Shown: positions 1-10,261 of the stretch, piece by piece
Numbering within the stretch: position 1 is the stretch's first letter
How the letters are laid out: each line of letters starts with the position of its first letter
Source: Arthrobacter oryzae
GTDB lineage: Bacteria; Actinomycetota; Actinomycetes; Actinomycetales; Micrococcaceae
Assembly: GCF_003634095.1 (NCBI RefSeq)
Contig: NZ_RBIR01000006.1
Location: forward strand, 1-64,000
DNA: 64,000 bases
Direction of reading: 5' to 3'
The notes under the pieces: generated by a model
The model's database searches: none
What the model was told of the DNA's origin: nothing
The model's input: the letters and a program-made list of their open reading frames with translations, nothing else
Translations under genes and position numbers: made by a program

Positions 1-187
1 TCGCCTCGGAGCGGACATAGTCCACGTTGGCGTGCCGGTCGGAGACGTCCTTGGAAGGCACCGTGCCGCTGTCGACGAGGCAAATGGAGCGCACCGGAGC
101 GGTCTGGTTGTTGATCGCGTCCAACAGGACTGCCAGCTCCCTGGGACGGTCAAACGTCACGGCAGCAACTGCAACCGAGGGGGTCAT
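1..187 (-). CDS. Glycosyltransferase family 2, N-terminal part (runs off window)
   Basis: Reading down from the ATG at 187, 62 codons are open to the window edge. The visible residues show a GT-A fold opening: a hydrophobic strand VAVAAVTF, a DRPRELAVLLDAI helix, and ICLVDSGT, the usual region just after the first nucleotide-sugar contacts. The start is supported by an AAAGGA Shine-Dalgarno about 8 nt upstream. Family members transfer sugars to cell-envelope acceptors; galactofuranosyl and rhamnosyl transferases begin this way, but donor and acceptor cannot be told from 62 residues. It is divergent from wecA, which makes the first lipid-linked sugar, so an envelope-glycan role fits. Partial because of the window boundary, not because it is broken. 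Confidence 0.7.
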   Translation of the reverse strand, partial: MTPSVAVAAVTFDRPRELAVLLDAINNQTAPVRSICLVDSGTVPSKDVSDRHANVDYVRSEA

Positions 188-483
188 CGCGGGGTCCTTT
201 CAGCACGACCGTCAGTGGTTTTCCCGCCGGCGGAGGGCCGTGTGACGCGAAGACAGGTGGCCGTTGGCATTAGTATCTTGACTAGAGTCCACTGTAATAC
301 AGCCCTGTCAGGCACTACGCAATGCCTGCCCTGAGCACGGCGACGGAGAAGTTTCATTTTTCGAAAGACAGTTCCACGGCAATTGAATCCACCCCATTTC
401 TGCAGCTCACCGGTGTTTCCGAGGATGCGGAGCGTGCCGCCGTGTGTAGCCTGCGCTGACACTCCGGGGCCGGTGGTTTTCCG
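188..483. promoter_or_regulatory. Divergent intergenic region between glycosyltransferase and wecA
   Basis: About 300 bp with no convincing gene. On the minus strand TTACAG (297-292) and TACTAA (275-270) are 16 bp apart and could be the glycosyltransferase promoter. The short palindrome CTGTAATACAG (292-302) overlaps the -35 side. On the plus strand a TAGCCT box (447-452) lies about 35 nt before the wecA start. These are eye matches to sigma-70 consensus only. Confidence 0.3.
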
Positions 484-1608
484 GTGATCATGTACCTGCT
501 CATGATGCTGACGGCAGCGCTCGTGAGCTATGCGGCCACCTGGGGTGCCCGGCTTGTCGGCCACCGGATGGAGTTGTATTCCCCGATCCGCAGCCGCGAC
601 ATGCATTCGACGCCGGTGTCCCGGCTCGGCGGCCTGGGTATCTTTGCCGGGGTCCTGGTGGCGCTGGTCGTGGCCAGCAATTCGTTCTTCGTCAAGGACA
701 TCTTCCGAAGCAACGCGGCGCCCTGGGGCATCCTGGCGGGCGCCGGCGTGATTGTGCTCGTCGGCGTTGCCGACGATCTGCTGGACCTGCGGTGGTGGGT
801 CAAGCTGATTGGCCAGAGCGCCGCGGCGGTAGTTGTGGCCACTTGGGGGGTGCGGATGACGGTCATCCCGTTCATCCCCGAGCCGCTGGTGATTCAAAAT
901 GAAGTGGTGAGCGTCGTGCTGACGGCCGGGCTGATCGTGACCACCATGAATGCCTTCAACTTCATCGACGGACTTGACGGCCTCGCCGCGGGCGTGGCGA
1001 TCATCGGCGGAGCGGCATTCTTCCTTACCGCTTACTGGGTGCACCGGACCGCTGTGCTGCTGGACCGTTCGGACCTGGCCACCCTCCTGACGGCGATTGT
1101 GGTGGGCGGCTGCGTCGGCTTCCTGCCGCACAACTGGTTCCCCTCGAAGATCTTCATGGGAGACTCCGGAGCCATGCTGATCGGACTGCTCATGGCCTCG
1201 GCCGGTGTGGTGTCCACGGGCCAGATCACCTCGGGGCTCTACGACAGGGCGAGCGGTATCCCCACCATCATCCCGATTCTGCTGCCGTTCGCCGTCCTGT
1301 TCCTGCCGCTCCTGGACCTGTGCATGGCGGTTGTGCGGCGGACCGCGCTGGGCCGTTCGCCGTGGTCGGCGGACCGCGGGCACCTGCATCACAAACTGCT
1401 GGACATCGGGTACTCGCACCGCGGCGCTGTGGTGCTGATGTACCTGTGGACCTGCATCCTCGCCTTTGGCGGCCTCGCCTTCGCGATCTTCCCGTGGCAT
1501 ATCGTCCTCGCCGTCGACCTCGCCGCAGCGGCAATCATGGCTGTAGTGACCGCATGGCCGTACCTCCGCCACCGGGGTCCGGACCAGAGGGCCGCCACGC
1601 AGGACTAG
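484..1608 (+). CDS. wecA: Undecaprenyl-phosphate N-acetylglucosamine-1-phosphate transferase (WecA/TagO/MraY family)
   Basis: Polytopic membrane enzyme of 374 residues that transfers a GlcNAc-1-phosphate (or similar sugar phosphate) from UDP-sugar to decaprenyl/undecaprenyl phosphate, the first step of teichoic-acid-like or arabinogalactan-like polymer synthesis. Family landmarks are present: VADDLLDLRWWVKL (the DDxxD motif), NAFNFIDGLDGLAAG, FMGDSGAM and the cytoplasmic HLHHKLLDIGYSHR histidine motif, separated by about ten hydrophobic helices. Start is GTG 484, or ATG 490 two codons later; neither has a strong Shine-Dalgarno. A wecA (rfe) gene directly before the ATP synthase operon is also the Mycobacterium order (Rv1302), supporting WecA rather than MraY, which would sit in the division cluster. 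The exact sugar is not determined. Confidence 0.9.
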   Translation: MIMYLLMMLTAALVSYAATWGARLVGHRMELYSPIRSRDMHSTPVSRLGGLGIFAGVLVALVVASNSFFVKDIFRSNAAPWGILAGAGVIVLVGVADDLLDLRWWVKLIGQSAAAVVVATWGVRMTVIPFIPEPLVIQNEVVSVVLTAGLIVTTMNAFNFIDGLDGLAAGVAIIGGAAFFLTAYWVHRTAVLLDRSDLATLLTAIVVGGCVGFLPHNWFPSKIFMGDSGAMLIGLLMASAGVVSTGQITSGLYDRASGIPTIIPILLPFAVLFLPLLDLCMAVVRRTALGRSPWSADRGHLHHKLLDIGYSHRGAVVLMYLWTCILAFGGLAFAIFPWHIVLAVDLAAAAIMAVVTAWPYLRHRGPDQRAATQD

Positions 1609-1646
1609 CCTGCCCGGCATGCCGGAGTGAGCTGTTACCGACCCGC

Positions 1647-1677
1647 TTTACCGAATAATTTCTATCTAATGTAGAAT
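1647..1677 (+). promoter_or_regulatory. Candidate promoter for the atp gene cluster
   Basis: An AT-rich patch in otherwise GC-rich DNA between wecA and the first small membrane gene. TTTACC (1647-1652) and TAGAAT (1672-1677) resemble -35 and -10 elements but the spacer is 19 bp, longer than ideal. It would give a leader of roughly 55 nt before ATG 1740. Suggests the ATP synthase genes are transcribed independently of wecA. Confidence 0.4.
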
Positions 1678-1739
1678 TGCGGGGCGTCGGCGCTTCGCCG
1701 CCGGCCCTGACCAGCACCCCCCGCGACGATTGGGATCTC

Positions 1740-2225
1740 ATGACCTCCAACGCCGAACCCGGACCCGCGTCCGGCGCCGGACCCGTTGGGGTCTCCGGCC
1801 CCACAAAATCCTTGTGGCTGAAGCTTCTGGCCATGAGTTCGGCAGCCTCCGCCGTCGCCCTCCTGCTGACGGGCGTCGCCGCCTATATCTTCAACGGTGC
1901 CGTGGGGTTCTGGTCTTCCCTTTTCGGGGGAGCCCTGGTGATGGCGTTCTTCGCCATCAGCCTCGCCGTCGGCCACTTCGTTGGCCGAAACAACCCCTCC
2001 GGTGCGATCGGATTGTTCGTCGCGACGTATTTCGTCAAAGTTGTGGGCTTTGCGGTTGTCCTCTTTGTCATCGGGGCCCCGGCGTGGCTGCACGGCCGCT
2101 GGTTCCTTATCGGCGCCGTCGTCACCGTGGTGGTTTGGCAGGCAGCCGAGATTTACGGTTTCAGCAAGGCAAGGCTCCAGATTTACAACGATCCCGACAC
2201 CCAAAAAGGCGGCACCGATGTTTAG
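1740..2225 (+). CDS. Small integral membrane protein preceding the ATP synthase operon
   Basis: 161 residues from ATG 1740; an open frame extends upstream to 1677 but without a usable signal. After a polar Ala/Gly/Pro-rich head of about 25 residues there are four hydrophobic segments (around LLAMSSAASAVALLLTGVAAY, GALVMAFFAISLAVGHFVG, GLFVATYFVKVVGFAVVLFVI and WFLIGAVVTVVVWQAAEIYGF), then a short charged tail. It occupies the place of Mycobacterium Rv1303, between wecA and the AtpI/AtpZ-like protein, and shares its overall plan. Proteins here are thought to help assemble or chaperone the c-ring, but no function can be proven from the sequence. Its stop overlaps the next start by 8 bp, so the two are translationally coupled. 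Confidence 0.75.
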   Translation: MTSNAEPGPASGAGPVGVSGPTKSLWLKLLAMSSAASAVALLLTGVAAYIFNGAVGFWSSLFGGALVMAFFAISLAVGHFVGRNNPSGAIGLFVATYFVKVVGFAVVLFVIGAPAWLHGRWFLIGAVVTVVVWQAAEIYGFSKARLQIYNDPDTQKGGTDV

Positions 2226-2580
2226 CCGCAAAACTCGCCGTAAGCCAGATGCCGGGCCGCTTTCCGGACCTCAAAACAAGGCAGCCCGAACCCCCAAAAC
2301 AACGGCCGGCGCCCCCGGTGTATCCGCGGACGGAAGCGACGGCGGATACAACGCCGGCATCGCCGTCTTCAGCTACATTGTTGGCGGAATCATCGTCTGG
2401 AGTTTGATAGGGTGGGGACTGGATATTCTGTGGGGAACCCGCTGGATTGTGCTCGCAGGCGCTCTGCTTGGAGCTGCGGGAGGGTTCTATCTTTCTCATA
2501 TGCACGGCCTCACCAGCAACAGAACTTTAGCTGATGGGGACAATGCTGCACGTGGCCCGTCCAAGGACGAGGAACAGTAA
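2218..2580 (+). CDS. AtpZ/AtpI-like membrane protein of the ATP synthase operon
   Basis: 120 residues. A basic, Pro/Ala-rich N-terminal 45 residues is followed by two membrane helices (FSYIVGGIIVWSLIGWGLDIL and WIVLAGALLGAAGGFYLSHMHG) and a charged tail. The helical hairpin with a G-W-x-L-D-x-x-x-G turn is typical of the AtpZ/AtpI family, implicated in c-ring assembly and possibly ion supply to the synthase. ATG 2218 lies inside the 3' end of the preceding gene, and atpB follows after 91 bp. The family call rests on hydrophobic pattern and position, so AtpZ versus AtpI is left open. Confidence 0.75.
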   Translation: MFSRKTRRKPDAGPLSGPQNKAARTPKTTAGAPGVSADGSDGGYNAGIAVFSYIVGGIIVWSLIGWGLDILWGTRWIVLAGALLGAAGGFYLSHMHGLTSNRTLADGDNAARGPSKDEEQ

Positions 2581-2671
2581 TGCCAAATAATTTCACAGGG
2601 GGAGAGGCGGGCAGCAATGTCGCCGGTCCCCGACCAACGCCCAATGATGGACACTGCAGAGAGGAAACGCG

Positions 2672-3472
2672 TTGATCGCGCTTGCGCTCCCGGCCCAAGA
2701 TTCAGGAACCTTCACGCCTCCTGGAATTGAAGAACTTCACCTGCCGGCTATCCTGCCTTGGGGTGCGGCCGACGGATTTTCCAAGCAGATGCTGCTGGTA
2801 ATCCTCTCGGTCGTCATTATCGCTACATTCTTTCTGCTAGCTGCGCGGAAGCAGCAGCTCGTCCCCGGCAAGCTGCAGTTCGCAGGCGAGGCCGCTTACA
2901 GCTTCGTCCGCAACGGCATCGCCAAGGACATCATCGGCGGCCGGGACTTCATGAAGTACGTCCCGCTGCTGTTCACCCTGTTCTTCTTCATTCTGGTGAA
3001 CAACATCTACGGTGCGATCCCCGTGATCCAGCTTCCGACCTTCTCGCACGTCGGCGGGGCCTACGTACTCGCACTGATCGTGTACGTGACCTGGATCGGC
3101 ATCGGCATCAAGAGGAACGGCCTGAAGTACTTCAAGCTGGCAACGGTTCCTTCCGGTGTGCCGTTCTACATTCTTCCGATCGTCGTCCCGATCGAGATCA
3201 TCTCCAACTTCCTGGTCCGCCCGGTCACGCACAGCCTTCGTCTGTTCGCCACCATGCTGGCCGGCCACCTGATCGTGATGATCTCCGGTGCGGGCATCGA
3301 ATTCCTCGTGATGCAGGAAAACGTCCTCCTCAAGGGCGCGTCCGTACTCGTCCTTGCCGGCGCCATCGCCATGTACATGCTCGAAGCGCTGATCATGGTG
3401 CTGCAGGCCTACGTCTTCACACTGCTGACCGCGATTTACATCGAAGGCGCACTGCACGCGGACAGCCACTAG
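2672..3472 (+). CDS. atpB: F1Fo ATP synthase subunit a
   Basis: 266-residue membrane subunit that forms the two proton half-channels against the c-ring. The diagnostic C-terminal helices are clear: FLVRPVTHSLRLFATMLAGHLIVM carries the essential stator arginine (SLRLFA), and MLEALIMVLQAYVFTLLTAIYI carries the conserved Glu and Gln of the channel. Start is TTG 2672, chosen because GAGAGG lies 7-8 nt upstream and no in-frame ATG or GTG is near. First of eight synthase genes in the order B-E-F-H-A-G-D-C. The first residues (MIALALPAQDSGTFTPPGIEELHLPAIL) are the usual short periplasmic head. Confidence 0.97.
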   Translation: MIALALPAQDSGTFTPPGIEELHLPAILPWGAADGFSKQMLLVILSVVIIATFFLLAARKQQLVPGKLQFAGEAAYSFVRNGIAKDIIGGRDFMKYVPLLFTLFFFILVNNIYGAIPVIQLPTFSHVGGAYVLALIVYVTWIGIGIKRNGLKYFKLATVPSGVPFYILPIVVPIEIISNFLVRPVTHSLRLFATMLAGHLIVMISGAGIEFLVMQENVLLKGASVLVLAGAIAMYMLEALIMVLQAYVFTLLTAIYIEGALHADSH

Positions 3473-3582
3473 GCAAAGCGCCAGCGGGCACCACGCCTTA
3501 AGGCACAACATAGTCTTCCCCTCACGGGGATGAAGCAACCCAAACAACCTGCCACATGGGTGGCATCTTGAAAGGAAGAAAA

Positions 3583-3801
3583 ATGGAAGGCTCCATCAAC
3601 GGCTCCATCAACCTCGTCGGCTACGGCCTCTCCGCCATCGGCGGTGGTATCGGTGTGGGTCTCGTGTTCGCCGCTTACATCAACGGTGTGGCACGTCAGC
3701 CGGAAGCCCAGCGCGTCCTGCAGCCGATCGCATTCCTCGGCCTCGCGCTGACTGAAGCCCTCGCCATCCTGGGCCTGGTCTTCGCGTTCGTTCTCAAGTA
3801 A
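3583..3801 (+). CDS. atpE: F1Fo ATP synthase subunit c
   Basis: 72-residue two-helix proteolipid of the rotor ring. The ion-binding carboxylate is E58 in [11 protein letters not shown], and the polar loop is R38-Q39-P40, which contacts the gamma/epsilon foot. The glycine-rich helix 1 (GGGIGVGL) allows tight ring packing. ATG 3583 is preferred over ATG 3556 because AAAGGAAG lies directly before it and the nine extra residues are atypical. A small hairpin GCCAC/GTGGC (3551-3564) and an A/C-rich unstructured stretch precede the Shine-Dalgarno; such leaders can raise translation of this subunit, which is needed in many copies. Diarylquinolines bind the E58 region in the mycobacterial homologue. 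Confidence 0.97.
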   Translation: MEGSINGSINLVGYGLSAIGGGIGVGLVFAAYINGVARQPEAQRVLQPIAFLGLALTEALAILGLVFAFVLK

Positions 3802-3847
3802 ACAGAACAAACCGAAAATCCAGAACCGAGTAGATAAGGACGGGTGA

Positions 3848-4401
<554 letters not shown>

Positions 4402-4402
<1 letters not shown>

Positions 4403-5226
4403 TGGCAGGTGTATCGAGCGAATCGCTGGCCGCTGCGCTGGCGGCCCTGGAAGCCAAGCTTCCCACCGCGTCGCTGCAGTTGGCGAAGGACCTCTTCGGA
4501 ATCCTGGGAACCGTGGACAGCTCGGCTGGTTTGCGCCGTGCCTTGACTGACCCGTCCCGCAGCGGCGACGAAAAGTCGTCGCTGGTCAAGCAGCTCTTCG
4601 GCGGAAAAGTGTCCGCTGATGCTGTGGAGATCAGTGCCGGACTGGCCAGCTCCCGCTGGGCATCGGCACGGGATATCGGCGATGCACTCGAGACTCTTGC
4701 CGCTTCGGTGGTCATCGCTGTTGCCGAGAACAAGTCGGCCGTCTCTGCCTCCGGGCTCACCGGACTGGAATCCCTGGAGAACGATCTGTTCGCCTTCAAC
4801 CAGTCTGTCGAGTCCAGCCACGAGGTCCAGCGTGCTCTGTCCGAGCCGCAGGCCAGCCCGGCCGCCAAGGTGACTCTCGCGGAGAAGCTCGTACCCGGTG
4901 CGAGCGAGGAAGCGAAAGTACTGATCGCGCAGGCCGTCACGGCTCCGCGCGGTCTCAAGGTCACCAAGCTGGTTCGTCGTTTCGCCGAGCTTGCAGCCAA
5001 GCGCCAAGAGCGCTGGATTGCGACGGTCAGCGTCACCCGTCCGTTGACGGAGACGCAGACCAGCCGCCTGCAGACGGGCCTCAACGCCCTTTACGGGCGC
5101 GAGCTCAAGATCAACATGAACGTCGACCCGGCACTGATCGGTGGCATCCGGATCCAGGTAGGTGACGAAGTGGTTGACGCTTCGGTCGCCGGTCGCCTGG
5201 GCCAGCTCCAGCGTCAGATTGCCTAG
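4402..5226 (+). CDS. atpH: F1Fo ATP synthase subunit delta
   Basis: 274-residue stator subunit linking the b stalk to the top of the alpha3beta3 head. Actinobacterial delta is longer than the roughly 177-residue E. coli form, and here the extra residues are N-terminal. The conserved delta domain is recognised near the C-terminus by RQERWIATVSVTRPLTETQTSRL and NVDPALIGGIRIQVGDEVVDASVAGRLGQL, the family signature. Starts at the overlap ATG 4402 with atpF. In mycobacteria b and delta are fused in one protein; here they remain separate, as in other Micrococcaceae. Confidence 0.95.
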
Positions 5227-5313
5227 CTAGCCGGACAAGCACAACCTAACGACAAGAAACCCCGGTCATCGTGAGCAACGATGATCACGAAAACAGGAGA
5301 GCAGGGACTGCAG

Positions 5314-6951
<1,638 letters not shown>

Positions 6952-6962
6952 TTTCGCTGGCA

Positions 6963-6998
6963 GGGACTGCCGGGACCCGCACGGGTTCCGGCAGTCCC
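6963..6998 (+). other. Intercistronic stem-loop between atpA and atpG
   Basis: GGGACTGCCGG (6963-6973) pairs with CCGGCAGTCCC (6988-6998), and the stem continues inward through one G-U pair to about 16 bp with a GCAC loop. No T-run follows, so it looks like an mRNA-stabilising or processing hairpin rather than a full terminator. It separates atpA (three copies per complex) from atpG (one copy). Confidence 0.65.
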
Positions 6999-7027
6999 GG
7001 CCATCGGGATCTTAGGAAAGGATAAGT

Positions 7028-7921
7028 ATGGGAGCCCAGATCCGGGTCTACCGCCAGAAGATTAGCTCGACGACGTCGATGCGCAAGATCTTCAAGGCGA
7101 TGGAACTGATCGCTACCTCGCGCATCGGCAAGGCCCGCGCACGCGTAGCAGCTTCACTGCCTTACGCAAACGCGATCACGCGTGCCGTTTCTGCTGTCGC
7201 AAGTCAGAGCGAAATCGACCACCCGCTGGTCACCGAGCCGGCGCAGATCCGCCGGGCCGCCGTCCTGGTCATCACCTCGGACCGTGGCCTCGCAGGTTCG
7301 TACTCGGCGAGCGTCCTCAAGCAGGCCGAAGGCCTCAACGAGCTGCTCCACGAGGAAGGCAAGGAAGTCAAGACGTTCCTGGTCGGCCGCAAGGGGCAGG
7401 CGTACTTCGACTTCCGGAACCGTCCGTACGACCGCGTATGGACCGGCAACACGGACGCTCCGGAGTTCGCGACCGCGCGGGAAGTCAGTGAAGCGCTGCT
7501 GGCTGACTTCGCAACCGCCTACGAAGAGGGCGGCGTCGACGAAATCCACGTCGTCTACACCCGCTTCAAGTCGATGGTGACGCAGGAGCCGACGGTTGTC
7601 CGTTTGCTGCCGCTCGAGGTTGTCGAAGAGACGGCCGCGTCCGAATCGGACCTGCTGCCTCTCTACGAGTTCGAGCCGGAAGCGGAGCAGGTTCTCGATG
7701 CCCTGCTGCCGCGCTACATCGAATCACGTATCTTCGCCGCCATGTTGCAGGCAGCAGCTTCCGAGCTCGCAGCCCGCCAGCGGGCGATGAAGTCCGCCGG
7801 CGACAACGCGACGGACCTCATCAAGAAGTACACGCGTCTGCGCAACACTGCCCGCCAGGCTGAAATTACGCAGGAGCTTTCCGAAATCGTGGCCGGTGCC
7901 GACGCCTTGAACGCGTCCTAG
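7028..7921 (+). CDS. atpG: F1Fo ATP synthase subunit gamma
   Basis: 297-residue rotor shaft. The N-terminal helix [33 protein letters not shown] and the C-terminal helix [46 protein letters not shown] form the antiparallel coiled coil that turns inside alpha3beta3; both carry the family residues (M-x-K-I-x-x-A-M; AMKxATDNA-type). The middle is the Rossmann-like globular part ([21 protein letters not shown]). Start ATG 7028 follows AGGAAAGGA. Placement after the atpA hairpin may tune its level. Confidence 0.97.
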   Translation: MGAQIRVYRQKISSTTSMRKIFKAMELIATSRIGKARARVAASLPYANAITRAVSAVASQSEIDHPLVTEPAQIRRAAVLVITSDRGLAGSYSASVLKQAEGLNELLHEEGKEVKTFLVGRKGQAYFDFRNRPYDRVWTGNTDAPEFATAREVSEALLADFATAYEEGGVDEIHVVYTRFKSMVTQEPTVVRLLPLEVVEETAASESDLLPLYEFEPEAEQVLDALLPRYIESRIFAAMLQAAASELAARQRAMKSAGDNATDLIKKYTRLRNTARQAEITQELSEIVAGADALNAS

Positions 7922-9457
<1,536 letters not shown>

Positions 9458-9458
9458 T

Positions 9459-9743
9459 ATGGCTGAGCTTGAGGTTGAGATTGTCGCAGCGGATCACTTC
9501 GTGTGGTCCGGAGCGGCCAAGATGGTCAAGGCCCGCACCAGCGATGGTGAAATCGGAATCCTGCCCGGCCACTCGCCCCTGCTGGCGATTCTGGCCGAAG
9601 GTGAGCTGGCTATTGAGCCGGTGTCCGGTGACCGTATCTCTGTAGCTGTCGACAGCGGATTCTTCTCTGTCGACAACAACAGGGTGGTCATTGTCGCTGA
9701 CAACGCCCAAATGGGCGAAGCGGCTACTGCGGGGATCCGCTAG
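9459..9743 (+). CDS. atpC: F1Fo ATP synthase subunit epsilon, short form
   Basis: 94 residues. The beta-sandwich N-terminal domain is complete (LEVEIVAADHFVWSGAAKMVKARTSDGEIGILPGHSPLLAIL through VDSGFFSVDNNRVVIVADNAQ) and provides the gamma/c-ring contacts. The protein then stops after MGEAATAGIR, where other bacterial epsilons continue with a two-helix C-terminal domain (E. coli about 139 residues, M. tuberculosis about 121). That domain is the ATP-hydrolysis brake in several species, so it is essentially missing here. The reading frame is clean and the next gene starts 10 nt later, so this is a natural short form rather than a frameshift. Confidence 0.95.
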   Translation: MAELEVEIVAADHFVWSGAAKMVKARTSDGEIGILPGHSPLLAILAEGELAIEPVSGDRISVAVDSGFFSVDNNRVVIVADNAQMGEAATAGIR

Positions 9744-9753
9744 CACGACCTTG

Positions 9754-10185
9754 ATGAACGATATTGGTTTGCCGTTCATCCTCCTGGCAACTGCGTTTGC
9801 GTTGCTGGTCTTTGCACTGTGCCTTTCGGGGGTGCGCCGCTTCAACCTGCGGCGCGCCCTCGGCACGGTGGACGCCTCCATTTGCACGGCTGGAAAAAGC
9901 TGGCAGATGGGGGTTTGTCGTTATCAGGACAACGACCTCGAGTGGTTCCGCCTGGTTTCACTCAGTGTCCGTCCCAAACACACCTTCCGGCGCAGTTCCC
10001 TGGAACTGCTTGGCCGGCGCAAGCCTACGGAATCCGAACTCCTCAAAGTCCAGCCTGACGCCGTGATTGTGGAGCTCCGCTACGAGGGGCAACCGGTTCT
10101 TCTTGCGATGCGCTTTGACGCGTACACGGGACTGTCGTCCTGGCTGGAGGCCGGACCCGTCATCGGCGTCGGCACCTGGCGCTAG
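9754..10185 (+). CDS. DUF2550 single-pass membrane protein
   Basis: 143 residues from ATG 9754, 10 nt after atpC. One N-terminal membrane helix (LPFILLATAFALLVFALCLSGV) anchors a soluble domain with WQMGVCRYQDNDLEWFRLVSLSVRPKHTFRR and a C-terminal TGLSSWLEAGPVIGVGTWR. This is the DUF2550 family, regularly found directly after atpC in actinobacteria (Rv1312 in M. tuberculosis). Function unknown. The conserved place and the lack of a separate promoter suggest co-expression with the synthase; a regulatory or assembly role is inference only. Confidence 0.85.
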   Translation: MNDIGLPFILLATAFALLVFALCLSGVRRFNLRRALGTVDASICTAGKSWQMGVCRYQDNDLEWFRLVSLSVRPKHTFRRSSLELLGRRKPTESELLKVQPDAVIVELRYEGQPVLLAMRFDAYTGLSSWLEAGPVIGVGTWR

Positions 10186-10261
10186 CCGCGGTGGACTTCC
10201 TGGACGGCCTTCGCCTCTCCGGCGGCTTGGACTTCCTGGCCCGGCGCTGGGCGATCCCGGC

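Noticed and set aside
278..300. TTGACT and TAATAC as a plus-strand promoter for wecA
   Set aside because: The spacing is only 11 bp, too short for a sigma-70-type promoter.
184..1620. 478-codon open frame antisense to wecA
   Set aside because: Composition is Gln/His/Gly/Arg-rich without any domain; it is the mirror of a clear membrane enzyme and results from high-GC codon bias.
2644..2671. ATG codons 2644 and 2647 as atpB starts
   Set aside because: Neither is in frame with atpB; the TTG at 2672 has the ribosome site.
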